A stretch of DNA of 40,758 nt from Patescibacteria group bacterium (GTDB lineage Bacteria; Patescibacteriota; Gracilibacteria; UM-FILTER-43-11): assembly GCA_018813295.1 (NCBI GenBank), contig JAHJBZ010000018.1:1-40758 (forward strand). Direction: 5' to 3'. Within the stretch, counting starts at the first letter, position 1, and the number at the start of each line of letters is the position of its first letter. This document shows positions 31,374-40,283 of this stretch, in pieces. Under the pieces are notes generated by a model, which was not told where the DNA came from, searched no databases, and was given only the letters and a program-made list of their open reading frames with translations. The translations under genes and the position numbers were made by a program.

Positions 31374-33671
31374 TTAAATTAATTTCTCCTTAATCCTCCT
31401 CGCAACCTCCTCCCCCACCACTTGCTCCAATACAACCTGAGGAGCTTCTTTTATTTTATGCACAGATCCGAAATACATCAAAAGTTTTTTCTTCATTTTA
31501 GGCCCGACGCCCGGGATTGCATCGAGTCCGGACTTCACCATTTTTTTATCCCGACTCGACCTATTATGCTCAATAGCGAAACGATGAGCCTCATCCCGGA
31601 TTCTCTGAAGCAGATAACTGGCTTCTGAATCTTTAGGTAGATTAATCGGATCTGATTTACCTGGAATAAACACCTCCTCTTCCTTTTTAGCAAGTGCGAT
31701 GATCGGAATATTAAGCCCTCTGTCAAACAAAACCTGGTGAGCGGATTGAAGCTGCCCCTTCCCGCCATCGATCACAATTAAATCAGGAGTTGATGTAAAT
31801 GAAGTGTCCTTTTTCTTTTTTTGATAAGCAAAATAAACTATATCAATTTTCTTACCAGAATTTTTCTCAAACTTTTTATGCAAATCTTTTAACTCTTTTG
31901 GCGGCTCACGAAGCAATTCAAAACCAAATTTTAAATAATATTCCTCAAGTTCCGGGTGGCACATTAAATAAAGGCGCTTGGCTTTGGATCTGACAATTAC
32001 CTTAGCAAGCAAATGATATCCGAGCTTCTTACCCTTTTCTTTTTCATCCACCCATAAAGCGCCTATACGATGAACCTTATCACTTAAATCATAACTTCTG
32101 CAGAAACCAACAATCTTTTTATCCTTCTCAAGTAAATAAAAATGTTTATAATCCCAATCCCGATGATGAAAATTGATTTTCTCAGCTATTTTAATCATCG
32201 AATCAAAATCCTTCTTTTTTGCTTTATTGATCTTATAACCATCAGGCAATTTCTCCTCCAGATAATTCAAACGGCGATTAATAACTTCCTCGATACTCTT
32301 ATAATCATCAATCTTCCCAATGGTCGAACGCAGGCGTAACTGGCGGTAATCAGCCTTTGCCGATTCACCTTTTTTAAATACAACCATACTCCCAACCGTC
32401 TCCGTACCGGAAAGATGAGAAATGTCATAACATTCAATACGCTTTGGCAATTCTTGAAGCTTAAGTGCTTTCTGTAAATCAGGTAGTGCTTGCTCCCCTT
32501 TCTTCTCAGCCATCCAGCGAACTCGTGATTGCTGCGCGTAGCTACGAGCATTTTTCTCAGCAAGTTCAATTAATTGATCTTTTTGGCCAGCCCTGGGATG
32601 AACAAGCTTCACCTTGTGATCCGTTTGTGATGATATGTAATCCTGAAGGACTTTCACCTCTTTAACTTCAATTGAAATTATCACTTCTTTCGGTATATCA
32701 GCAGCCCTACTATAGTAATCAGTTAAAAATGCCTCCATAACCTCAGCTGGAGATTCACCGCCCTCTGAAATAAATCTCTCCTGACCAATTAATTTACCTC
32801 CGCGTATCTGAAATAAAACAAAATAGTTTTTACCAAGATCCTCAACATAAGCAATCACATCGCGATCCGGTAAATTTGTATCGGTTATGAGTTGCCTGTG
32901 AGCGGATTTTTCAATCGCCATTATATGATCACGCAAAGACGCAGCTCTTTCAAATTTCTTTTCGTCAGCGAACTGCCTCATCTGCTTTTTAATAGCCTCA
33001 ATAGCAGGCTTAAAATCCCCGGATAAAAACTGCAATGCCTGATCAATCTGCTCCCGATACTCCTCCGGACTTACAACTCCAGCACATGGGCCAGTACAAC
33101 GTTTAATATGATAATCCAAACAAGGCCTCTTGGCTTTTGTGCCACCAACCTTAACGGCCACCTTAGCGCCTTTAAGGGGAGTTCCTTTTTTATCAACGGT
33201 GATATTTTTCTGGCTGCAAAGCTTAAAAATCTTTTTAACAGATTCCATAAGTCTCTGCACATCAGTTCCATTAGTTTTAGGGCCAAAATATTTAGCCCCA
33301 TCCTTCTCAATCCGTCTAACTGTATAAACTTCCGGATAATCTTTATCTATCGTAACTTTTATATACTGAAAATTCTTATCATCTTTTAAAAGGACATTGT
33401 ATTTGGGTTGAAGGGTTTTAACCGTATTATCCTCCAAAATCAAAGCCTCAACTTCACTATTTGTCTCCACCCACTCAACAGACTCGGCACTTTCCAGCAT
33501 CTTTTCCGTCTTAGTACCATGCTTTGCAGACGGGCGCACATAAGATTGCAGTCTTTTGCGAAGATCCTTTGCCTTACCTACATAAAGCACTTTTTTATCT
33601 TCATCTAAAAACTTGTAGATACCAGGAGCATTGGGTGCCTTTGCAATAATTTTATTCAGACCTTTTTTCAT
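31374..33671 (-). CDS. uvrC: UvrC excinuclease subunit with an inserted GNAT acetyltransferase domain
   Basis: The nuclease that makes both cuts in UvrABC excision repair, here 765 residues against about 600 usually. Order: GIY-YIG domain (GIYKF 17-21, YVGKAKDLRKR 30-40), a four-cysteine set (152, 184, 192, 196) matching the UvrC Fe-S cluster spacing, UVR motif (about 234-256), start of the RNase H-like domain (ECYDISHLSGTETVGSMVVF, about 413-432), then an extra domain at about 475-617, then the rest of the nuclease domain (PDLIVIDGGKGQL, 629-641) and tandem helix-hairpin-helix motifs (about 705-765). The insert reads as GNAT: IGALWVDEKEKGKKLGYHLL (acetyl-CoA loop) and CHPELEEYYLKFGFELL. The frame is open through both joins. 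A good promoter lies directly upstream. Confidence 0.95.
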   Translation of the reverse strand: MKKGLNKIIAKAPNAPGIYKFLDEDKKVLYVGKAKDLRKRLQSYVRPSAKHGTKTEKMLESAESVEWVETNSEVEALILEDNTVKTLQPKYNVLLKDDKNFQYIKVTIDKDYPEVYTVRRIEKDGAKYFGPKTNGTDVQRLMESVKKIFKLCSQKNITVDKKGTPLKGAKVAVKVGGTKAKRPCLDYHIKRCTGPCAGVVSPEEYREQIDQALQFLSGDFKPAIEAIKKQMRQFADEKKFERAASLRDHIMAIEKSAHRQLITDTNLPDRDVIAYVEDLGKNYFVLFQIRGGKLIGQERFISEGGESPAEVMEAFLTDYYSRAADIPKEVIISIEVKEVKVLQDYISSQTDHKVKLVHPRAGQKDQLIELAEKNARSYAQQSRVRWMAEKKGEQALPDLQKALKLQELPKRIECYDISHLSGTETVGSMVVFKKGESAKADYRQLRLRSTIGKIDDYKSIEEVINRRLNYLEEKLPDGYKINKAKKKDFDSMIKIAEKINFHHRDWDYKHFYLLEKDKKIVGFCRSYDLSDKVHRIGALWVDEKEKGKKLGYHLLAKVIVRSKAKRLYLMCHPELEEYYLKFGFELLREPPKELKDLHKKFEKNSGKKIDIVYFAYQKKKKDTSFTSTPDLIVIDGGKGQLQSAHQVLFDRGLNIPIIALAKKEEEVFIPGKSDPINLPKDSEASYLLQRIRDEAHRFAIEHNRSSRDKKMVKSGLDAIPGVGPKMKKKLLMYFGSVHKIKEAPQVVLEQVVGEEVARRIKEKLI

Positions 33672-33680
33672 AACGATCTG

Positions 33681-33709
33681 ATTATACCGCGTGCTTCAAT
33701 ATTATGAAA
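33681..33709 (-). promoter_or_regulatory. promoter of uvrC, nearly leaderless
   Basis: On the minus strand, TTTCAT (33709-33704), a 17-bp spacer and a consensus TATAAT (33686-33681). The -10 box ends only 9 bp before the ATG at 33671, so the leader would be 0-3 nt. Confidence 0.65.
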
Positions 33710-33713
33710 TTTA

Positions 33714-34895
33714 TTATTCTTCAGAATTCAGCACTTTAACTAATTTTTCAAAAGCCTTATTGCTCTTAGTAATCGCTATACCTAAATTACCTTGTAACAT
33801 CTTTTTAACAAGTATTTTCGCCATCCTATCCCCTTCAACAGTATCAGCCAATTGATCAATTCTGCCAACCAAAGTAGCAATAGCCGATGTAAGCAAATTA
33901 CATTGCATTTGAACATTCCCAGTTTCAATATCATCACCTTCGACAGATGCAGGTGAAGAAGATCTTCTTGAGCTACTTCCTTTTCTGGGCTGTACTGTAC
34001 CTGATTTCTTTCGCCCTGTTCCGGCAGCCTTTCTCCTGCCCGAAGACGATTGACTAAGAGCTTGCTCATCGATGCCTTTTTCTACCGTCCTAATAATCCT
34101 GTCGATATCCCTTGGTTTTAACTTACCCTCTTTTTCTTTGGCCAAATCCGAAAATCTTATTCCAAGTATGCGTTGAGTATCTTTATCTGCAAACTTATCA
34201 GTTGCCATTTTAAGCGCATGGTTTACGGCTAATCTTCCGCTTACCACTAAGCTTTGAATAGTTAAATTCAACATAAGCAACTTAACTCTGTCGCGTACAT
34301 AATCCGCATTTTTCTCCACTTTTTTAGCTAAAGCATCCCTTGCCCTTATTTCATCCTCAGCTTCCCCATTTTTAACCATAGCATCAATAATTTTTCGGTA
34401 CGCAAGGGCTTCATCTATCGGATTTAAATCCTTATGAACAACATTGGCTACCGTAGCCATCAAAAAGAACCGTTCCATAGTCGGGCTTTCTTCATCCCAT
34501 ATAACCTCACATAAAAGTGTTTCCTCCCCCCTTGCTTCCGCCTTTCGGTAACGCCGCTCACCATCAACTATCATAAATTTAACAGCACCTGTTTCTTCTT
34601 CCTTAAAAGGAACCACCTTTACCGGATATAATTGCTTTTCGGTTCCTTTTGCTTCTTCTCTGGAAATTTGCTTACCGCCTCTTCTGGGCTGATCATAACG
34701 AGGCATTATAAGACCCATTGGAATCATTACATGCCTACCCTCTAAATCAGGTTTTCTTGTGAAAGTTCCAATCACTTCCCTTTTCGAATCTGTTACAAAA
34801 CCACCCGTTTGGGCATCTGGAGAAAAAATTAAATCAGCATCGCTCAAAACAGGTGCAGAAGGTTGGGTTTCTGTTTGTCTAGGGGCTTTACTCAT
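33714..34895 (-). CDS. ParB/Spo0J-like DNA-binding protein
   Basis: A 393-residue ParB-superfamily protein. The N-terminal ParB/Srx-like CTP-binding region shows PMGLIMPRYDQPRR (59-72, box I-like), GERRYRKA (112-119, the GERRxRA phosphate motif) and ANVVHKDLNPIDEALAY (150-166, box III-like). A helix-turn-helix region follows (about 185-207). The C-terminal part has a Ser/Arg/Lys-rich linker (about 285-320) and a helical end (about 330-390). Chromosomal ParB is about 280-300 residues, so this one is long; no parA lies beside it and no parS-like palindrome (TGTTTCACGTGAAACA type) is seen. It may be a chromosomal ParB or an accessory KorB/Noc-like regulator. A promoter TTGACC-18 bp-TATAAA lies upstream. 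Confidence 0.82.
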   Translation of the reverse strand: MSKAPRQTETQPSAPVLSDADLIFSPDAQTGGFVTDSKREVIGTFTRKPDLEGRHVMIPMGLIMPRYDQPRRGGKQISREEAKGTEKQLYPVKVVPFKEEETGAVKFMIVDGERRYRKAEARGEETLLCEVIWDEESPTMERFFLMATVANVVHKDLNPIDEALAYRKIIDAMVKNGEAEDEIRARDALAKKVEKNADYVRDRVKLLMLNLTIQSLVVSGRLAVNHALKMATDKFADKDTQRILGIRFSDLAKEKEGKLKPRDIDRIIRTVEKGIDEQALSQSSSGRRKAAGTGRKKSGTVQPRKGSSSRRSSSPASVEGDDIETGNVQMQCNLLTSAIATLVGRIDQLADTVEGDRMAKILVKKMLQGNLGIAITKSNKAFEKLVKVLNSEE

Positions 34896-34919
34896 ACTTT
34901 TGGGAGGTTAAAGGAATAA

Positions 34920-34949
34920 TTTATAACATATAACTTGCCAATAGGTCAA
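34920..34949 (-). promoter_or_regulatory. putative promoter of the ParB-like gene
   Basis: On the minus strand, TTGACC (34949-34944), an 18-bp spacer and TATAAA (34925-34920). It begins right at the end of the 818-residue gene. Confidence 0.5.
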
Positions 34950-34951
34950 AT

Positions 34952-37408
34952 CTAATACTCGCCGGTTTCAATATACTCTTGGATATCAACCTCATCTTCC
35001 ATAAGTATAGGTGCAAAAACAGGAGTTTGCGCTTTTTCAAATAAAGCAATTTTTACTTCCAATTCACTTACAGGTAAAGTATCCATCAAGAGATCTATCT
35101 CGGCATATTTAGCTTTAGATTGTAACAATTTTATTCTTACTTCCTCTCTCTTTTTAAATTGATCTGATAATCCAGCTAAATACTCAAAAGCTGCCTCACC
35201 ACCCTCTGACATTATTTCTCTGGCATTTTGCAGTTCCCCGGGAGGCATATTATCAAATAGAGGATATGGATCATCCCAGCCTAAATCATCCTCAGCCTGC
35301 TCAGCTGCTTCATATCTTTCCATAAAAAGCACCTGTTTATCAGTAAGTTCATTTTCATCCATTTCGTTAAGCACATCATGATATAGATAATCACGAAACC
35401 TTGGAATGCTGAATTCATTAGGAACAGATGGCCTTAAAGAAGAAAAATTAATATCGGCTCTTTTTAGCAATCTCAAATATCTCCACATATTATCAGGATG
35501 TTTTCTTCTGACAGCCACAGGCAAATTTTGCACATCTACCCCATAAGTATGACCTATCTCTTCCCATTTTTCAGTTTTATGCAATTTCGCCCACTGATCA
35601 TATATTTTCCTTTCCAATGGTCCGGCCCCAAGATTTATCCAGGACCAAAAAACAATTTTCCTTCTAATGTTATCTCCAGTAAACGGAAGTCCCCTTTCTT
35701 CAATAAATCTTATTTTTTGAACAATTGTAACTGGAGCAAACTGCCTGCCTTTATCATTTTTTATATAATCAGGTGGATCTAATCCTCTTTCCTCTAGCAT
35801 TCTTTCATAATCTCCTTCTCTATAATCAATTTGATTAAATTTTCTTACCCGCCCACCCTTATAAATAGGAATCCTCCTTTGCAACTCCTCTATAGCAATA
35901 TTACCAATATTCCCGTAAATATATTTTTCCGGTACCTCTGCTTCTTTAAACATTTTAATTCGTTTAGCATAAGCTTCTGGGCTTAGTTCTGTATAACGCT
36001 GAAAAGATTCATATGGATGACCGATTCTATCCAGATACAACAAAGCTTCAACCCTGTCATGAGAAGTTTTTGCGGTTGTTTTCCTTAATTTTGTCCTTGG
36101 TTTTAAGTTCTGAGAATAAGGAAGCCTTCTTTCTGCACACACAGCCCCCATAATATGAGAAGCAACATCATCAAGTAAATTGGCAGGGGTAAGTAAATAT
36201 GCATTGTAATATTCAGATGACAAGCCATATCTCTCAAAAAAAGCAATACGTTCATATAAATCCTCAGAAGTCATTCTGGAACGAAGTAATTGCGCTTTGG
36301 TTTTAAAGGGTAGTCTTAAATCATCAGCGATTTCACATAACTTTTCCAGTCTTCCGAGATGTGAATCTAAACTTTCAGGAGTATAAGCAAACCAAAGTAA
36401 ATTTGGTTTAACGGGAATATCATGCTCAGCCCAAAAATCCATAAGCCTTGTTGCAGAATCTATATTGAAATTATTTCGTGCTCTGCCCTGAGAAAACTCA
36501 ACACCAAAATGACTCTCAACTGCTTCAATTACATTATCCCAACCCATATCTGCAAATTCATCTGACATTCCCTCGGGAACATAACACCATGGAGTATCCA
36601 ATTCAATGCGATTTTGATGAGCTGAAATATGAAAAATTTGTATTAATTTAGCTGAAATTTGTGGATGTGGATGATTGCACAGCTCATCAAAATCTCCATC
36701 AAACCATAAATTATAGGCAGCAATTCCGTATTCCCTGTAATAATATGAATATCTATTTAGAATTGCATGGTTTATATCCCAACCACCGGCAAGAAACCGT
36801 TCAATTATTTCTCCTAAATCATCAATAAGAACTTTTTGAACGTGAGCTTTCAATTCATTAGTATTACAATCCATTAATTCTTCAGCTTCTTCGTCTGTTG
36901 GGAGTCTCCGATCCTGTATTGAAAAACAAAGAACATCACTGATATTATGCCTATCTATAGGCTTTGACGTTTCAGTCGTTTCAGGTTCCAAGCCACAGCA
37001 CTCCAGCAATTGTTCATACGAAGAATTTGGCACAACAAATAAGGCAGCAATAATATCACGCAATTCCCCTATGTCTTTTAAATTAGCTGCCTCAACCACT
37101 GCTTTGGGGTCATATGGGTTGGCTTTTATTTTCCGTGATCTTATTTTTTCAATTGCCTCAATCACAGATATCGCTTTGCGGGTCCTTTGAATTATATCTT
37201 CAGGCCTAACAAAAGGTGCAGTTCGTGTGTATTCAGGCACTTCCATTCTGTCTGCAAGATCATCAACACAATCGCAAAAATCGGGATCAGCCTCTTCCTT
37301 TTCATACCAATATTCCTCAAGCTCATCTGCTTCATAATAATCTCCAAACAAAGATCTGGCATCATTCAGCCCCCGCTCAACCACATATTTAATAGCATCA
37401 ATTGACAT
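34952..37408 (-). CDS. 818-residue alpha-helical repeat protein (mTERF/PPR-like look), function unknown
   Basis: I do not recognise a named family. The protein has no signal peptide or membrane helix and appears almost wholly helical. From about residue 340 to 700 there is a loose repeat of about 30-35 residues of the form R-I-x-F-F-x-x-x-G-L-x... then L-x-x-x-x-E-x-L: examples are RLEKLCEIADDLRLP, RIAFFERYGLSSEYY, RIKMFKEAEVPEKYI, KIRFIEERGLPFTGD and RYLRLLKRADINFSS. This resembles the helix pairs of mTERF or similar nucleic-acid-binding solenoids. The N-terminal 150 residues are acidic and contain several Cys (CDCVDD, CC); the C-terminus is acidic. A near-perfect promoter (TTGACA/TATAAT) drives it, and the ParB-like gene follows 56 bp downstream. 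Role unknown; an RNA- or DNA-binding scaffold is inference. Confidence 0.75.
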   Translation of the reverse strand: MSIDAIKYVVERGLNDARSLFGDYYEADELEEYWYEKEEADPDFCDCVDDLADRMEVPEYTRTAPFVRPEDIIQRTRKAISVIEAIEKIRSRKIKANPYDPKAVVEAANLKDIGELRDIIAALFVVPNSSYEQLLECCGLEPETTETSKPIDRHNISDVLCFSIQDRRLPTDEEAEELMDCNTNELKAHVQKVLIDDLGEIIERFLAGGWDINHAILNRYSYYYREYGIAAYNLWFDGDFDELCNHPHPQISAKLIQIFHISAHQNRIELDTPWCYVPEGMSDEFADMGWDNVIEAVESHFGVEFSQGRARNNFNIDSATRLMDFWAEHDIPVKPNLLWFAYTPESLDSHLGRLEKLCEIADDLRLPFKTKAQLLRSRMTSEDLYERIAFFERYGLSSEYYNAYLLTPANLLDDVASHIMGAVCAERRLPYSQNLKPRTKLRKTTAKTSHDRVEALLYLDRIGHPYESFQRYTELSPEAYAKRIKMFKEAEVPEKYIYGNIGNIAIEELQRRIPIYKGGRVRKFNQIDYREGDYERMLEERGLDPPDYIKNDKGRQFAPVTIVQKIRFIEERGLPFTGDNIRRKIVFWSWINLGAGPLERKIYDQWAKLHKTEKWEEIGHTYGVDVQNLPVAVRRKHPDNMWRYLRLLKRADINFSSLRPSVPNEFSIPRFRDYLYHDVLNEMDENELTDKQVLFMERYEAAEQAEDDLGWDDPYPLFDNMPPGELQNAREIMSEGGEAAFEYLAGLSDQFKKREEVRIKLLQSKAKYAEIDLLMDTLPVSELEVKIALFEKAQTPVFAPILMEDEVDIQEYIETGEY

Positions 37409-37428
37409 AAATTGATATTTAAGAGCAA

Positions 37429-37458
37429 ATTATAATATTTTAGAGTATTAAGTGTCAA
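37429..37458 (-). promoter_or_regulatory. consensus promoter of the 818-residue protein gene
   Basis: On the minus strand, TTGACA (37458-37453), an 18-bp spacer and TATAAT (37434-37429); both boxes are full consensus. The expected leader is about 13 nt. Confidence 0.75.
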
Positions 37459-37466
37459 TTTAATGG

Positions 37467-37472
37467 TAAAAT
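37467..37472 (+). promoter_or_regulatory. extended -10 box of the nucleotidyltransferase-like gene, nearly leaderless
   Basis: TG-G-TAAAAT (37464-37472) lies 6 bp before the GTG start at 37479, so transcription would begin at or next to the start codon. No clear -35 box is seen on this strand. Confidence 0.45.
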
Positions 37473-37478
37473 CAGAAC

Positions 37479-38387
37479 GTGAATTTAAAACAATCCATCC
37501 ATAAAACCATCGCCTACTTCGACCTTTTCGACTTCCCGTTAACGGCAGAGGAAATTAAGGAATACCTATATAATTATTCCAAACCCGTTCATATTAAAGA
37601 AATCAAAGGCACTCTCGATGAAATGACCGAAGAAGAAAAACTCGAAGAACTAAAAGACTTCTATGTTTTAAAAGGTAGGGGTGGCATTATCGAAACCCGT
37701 AAGACTCGCAAATTTATTGCGGAAAAATTCTGGAACCGCACAAAATTATATGGTCAGTATATGCGAGCTGTACCTTTTGTACGCATGGTTTCAGTTTGTA
37801 ATAACCTGTCTTACGACAATCCGAATCAGGATTCGGATATCGATCTCTTCATCGTCATAAAACCAGGCCATATGTGGCTCTCCAGGCTTATTCTAACGCT
37901 CATACTCCAATTCTTTGGGGTCAGGCGCCATGGAAACAAAGTTACCGGCAGATTTTGTCTAAGTTTCTTTATTACGGAAAATGCCCTTAGTATGGAAAAG
38001 CTCCAGATAAAACCAGAAGACCCATACCTCGCCTATTGGACAAAACTACTATCCCCTATCTACGGAGAAAATGTTTATGAGGAATTCAAGAAGCAAAACG
38101 AAATATGGCTGGAAGAAAAATATGGATTAAAGTTTTCAGATGAGCAGAAAAAACATTTATACGTAGATAGGGTCAGCGGAATAAAAGGGTTCTTCGAATG
38201 GATTTTTGGAGGGTGTTTCGGAAACTTAATAGAAAAGTTTCTCAAAAAAACATTCAAGAAAAAGACCCTACACAAAATGAAACACCTCGGTCCGGAAGCA
38301 AGCGTTATTGTCTCCGATGATATCCTAAAATTCCATAACCATGATAAAAGGAGGGAGTATTTTGAGAAGTGGAGAAAAATTATTTAA
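37479..38387 (+). CDS. nucleotidyltransferase-like protein with N-terminal winged-helix-like region
   Basis: A 302-residue protein. The first 80 residues look like a winged helix (SIHKTIAYFDLFDFPLTAEEI, then a helix and hairpin). The middle has the Pol-beta-type metal motif DSDIDLFIVI (Asp118, Asp120, Asp122) after a strand, as in minimal nucleotidyltransferases, although the usual Gly-Ser before it is replaced by NNLSYDN, so activity is uncertain. A hydrophobic segment follows (LSRLILTLILQFFGV, about 134-148), and the C-terminal third is basic. Similar proteins in related genomes are often called nucleotidyltransferase; substrate unknown. The start is GTG; no Shine-Dalgarno sequence. It is divergent from the 818-residue gene. 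Confidence 0.78.
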   Translation: MNLKQSIHKTIAYFDLFDFPLTAEEIKEYLYNYSKPVHIKEIKGTLDEMTEEEKLEELKDFYVLKGRGGIIETRKTRKFIAEKFWNRTKLYGQYMRAVPFVRMVSVCNNLSYDNPNQDSDIDLFIVIKPGHMWLSRLILTLILQFFGVRRHGNKVTGRFCLSFFITENALSMEKLQIKPEDPYLAYWTKLLSPIYGENVYEEFKKQNEIWLEEKYGLKFSDEQKKHLYVDRVSGIKGFFEWIFGGCFGNLIEKFLKKTFKKKTLHKMKHLGPEASVIVSDDILKFHNHDKRREYFEKWRKII

Positions 38388-38417
38388 TATTGAGAATTGA
38401 AAATTTCAAATTGAAAA

Positions 38418-40223
38418 TTAAGTAGACTTAGGCTTCAACACAATATGTTTATTGGCAATCTTCTGCTTTATCTCCGCCAACCTAAGCTTATTTAAATTGT
38501 GCAAAACCTTTGCATATTCCTGATCGCTTTTAAACTTACCTTTAACTTCTCCAGCGACATCCTCAACGAGCGAAAGACCAGTTTCCTCTTCAAGTTCATA
38601 AAGCTCCTTATTAATACTATGAATATGCTCAGCGCCAAGATAGGGTTTAAGAATTACATAATCCGCACCACGATTAAATAACATCAAGCCATCACGACCT
38701 GTATCTGCCGTAACAATTACAATAGGTCGTTTTTCCTGTGGGACCCCTTCGATATATCTAATAAGAAACATATTATCTTCGGGGCTTGGAAGAGTGCTTA
38801 TAATTACCTCTGCATCTTCAAGGTCAAGTTCATTCAAAAGCTCCTGGTCTTCAACATCTCCAAAAATACAAGTAATACCTTTTGAAATTAGCTCTTTAAT
38901 CACACTATTGTCGTGATCAACAACCAGATATTCATCTTTAAATTTTTGAACCTGCTCTAAAATCTGATGCCCCATTTGACCGCACCCCAGCAGAATTATG
39001 TGATTATGCATTCCGATTTGTTTTGTAGAAAGTTTGGTTTTAATTTTGGTAAATTCAAACAATTTAAGACATTTTTTGCATTTATTATAAATTTGATTAT
39101 TGTATGTCATTAAGTAGGAAGAAATGGTCATGGTAAGAATTCCTATAATCATAATCATAGAAAACGTCTCCTGGCTAATATGGCCAAGACCTAGACCCAT
39201 GGTAACCAAAATCAATGAAAATTCAGATATATTGGCAATAGAAAGACCTGTAAAAAATGAAGTCCGCTTATCATAACCAAGAAGCCCCATAATTACCATT
39301 ACAATAAGCGGATTACCAATCAGAACAAAAAGTGAAAGAATAATGAATTTTATAACCAGTGGGCCCATTGAAGCAAACATGATTCCCGCACCCAGTGCCA
39401 CAAAGAAAATCGTGATAAAGAAGTCACGCAGTACTTTTGCTTTGGCATTAATTTCAAATGTATAAGGAAGACTGGCGAGTGATACACCGGCAATAAATGC
39501 ACCTATTTCAACATTAAAACCAATATACTCAGAAGCTAGAGCTACCAAAAAAGCCCAAGCCAGGCTAAAGAGTATAAGAAGTTCATGAGATGTGGCAATC
39601 TTATTGTATAGATAACCAAGAAGATTACGGGCAATAATAATTGCTGCTGCGGATAAAGCAATTCCTTTAACTAAAATTCCGCCAAAATGAGCATAATCAA
39701 ATGCAAAAGATCCGGCCTTAAATCCAGTGAGAGCAAGGAGAGCTAAAATCGCAATCACATCCTGTACAAGAAGTATGCTAATAGCTACCTGACCATAAAG
39801 TGCGTTGTTATCACGTTTATCATAAATGATTTTAATCGCAATAACAGTGCTGCTAAGTGTTAAGGCTACAGTTAAATAAACAGCTTCAATAAGAGGAAAT
39901 CCAAAAACATAAGCAAGCAAATAACCAATTAGTCCCGTAAAAATCACCTGCCCTACACCTGTTAAAAACGCCACAGCACCAAGATCCCGAAGCCTGGTCG
40001 GATTCATTTCAAGCCCTACCAAAAACAACATCAACATAATGCCAACCTGAGCAATAATGTGAATTGTCTCTATATCATGCACAAGACCAAAACCAAATGG
40101 GCCGATAAGAACACCTGCAGCGATATAAGCGAGAATTAAAGGCTGTTTCAGGTAATAACTAATAACACCAATCAATGCGGCAGAAATAATTACAAGACCT
40201 AATTCAAAAAATAGTGATTCCAT
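38418..40223 (-). CDS. KefB-type monovalent cation:proton antiporter (CPA2) with TrkA-N domain
   Basis: A 601-residue membrane transporter: about 12-13 helices (1-375), including GIMLMLFLVGLEMNP (61-75) and ILLVQDVIAIL (150-160), the conserved Q-D of the Kef/CPA2 family, then a soluble Rossmann regulatory domain (about 405-525) starting HIILLGCGQMGHQIL (GCGQMG 413-418). It would exchange K+ or Na+ for H+, gated by nucleotide binding to the TrkA-N domain. A glutathione-gated role as in E. coli KefB/C is not implied, as no KefF/G partner is present. With the proton-pumping pyrophosphatase this gives the cell a simple H+/cation circuit. The STAS gene lies upstream in the same direction. Confidence 0.92.
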   Translation of the reverse strand: MESLFFELGLVIISAALIGVISYYLKQPLILAYIAAGVLIGPFGFGLVHDIETIHIIAQVGIMLMLFLVGLEMNPTRLRDLGAVAFLTGVGQVIFTGLIGYLLAYVFGFPLIEAVYLTVALTLSSTVIAIKIIYDKRDNNALYGQVAISILLVQDVIAILALLALTGFKAGSFAFDYAHFGGILVKGIALSAAAIIIARNLLGYLYNKIATSHELLILFSLAWAFLVALASEYIGFNVEIGAFIAGVSLASLPYTFEINAKAKVLRDFFITIFFVALGAGIMFASMGPLVIKFIILSLFVLIGNPLIVMVIMGLLGYDKRTSFFTGLSIANISEFSLILVTMGLGLGHISQETFSMIMIIGILTMTISSYLMTYNNQIYNKCKKCLKLFEFTKIKTKLSTKQIGMHNHIILLGCGQMGHQILEQVQKFKDEYLVVDHDNSVIKELISKGITCIFGDVEDQELLNELDLEDAEVIISTLPSPEDNMFLIRYIEGVPQEKRPIVIVTADTGRDGLMLFNRGADYVILKPYLGAEHIHSINKELYELEEETGLSLVEDVAGEVKGKFKSDQEYAKVLHNLNKLRLAEIKQKIANKHIVLKPKST

Positions 40224-40283
40224 TTTTATTTTTGATTTTAGATTTTTGATTTGTGATTTGATTCAAGAATCAAAATTCAAAAA
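40224..40283. repeat. GATTTTTGATTT word tract with inverted arms
   Basis: TTTGATTTTAGATTTTTGATTT words are followed by their inverse (GAATCAAAATTCAAAAATC), so GATTTGATTC..GAATCAAAATTC folds back. It fills the whole gap between the STAS and KefB-type genes. Similar words lie at 25228-25260. Confidence 0.6.

Noticed and set aside
33714-34895. Plasmid or phage replication region around the ParB-like gene
   Set aside because: No parA, rep, iteron array, integrase or phage structural genes are present, and the flanking genes are chromosomal housekeeping types.
34901-34910. GGGAGG near the ParB-like gene as a Shine-Dalgarno site
   Set aside because: The motif is on the plus strand, while the gene is on the minus strand, so the message reads CCTCCC there.
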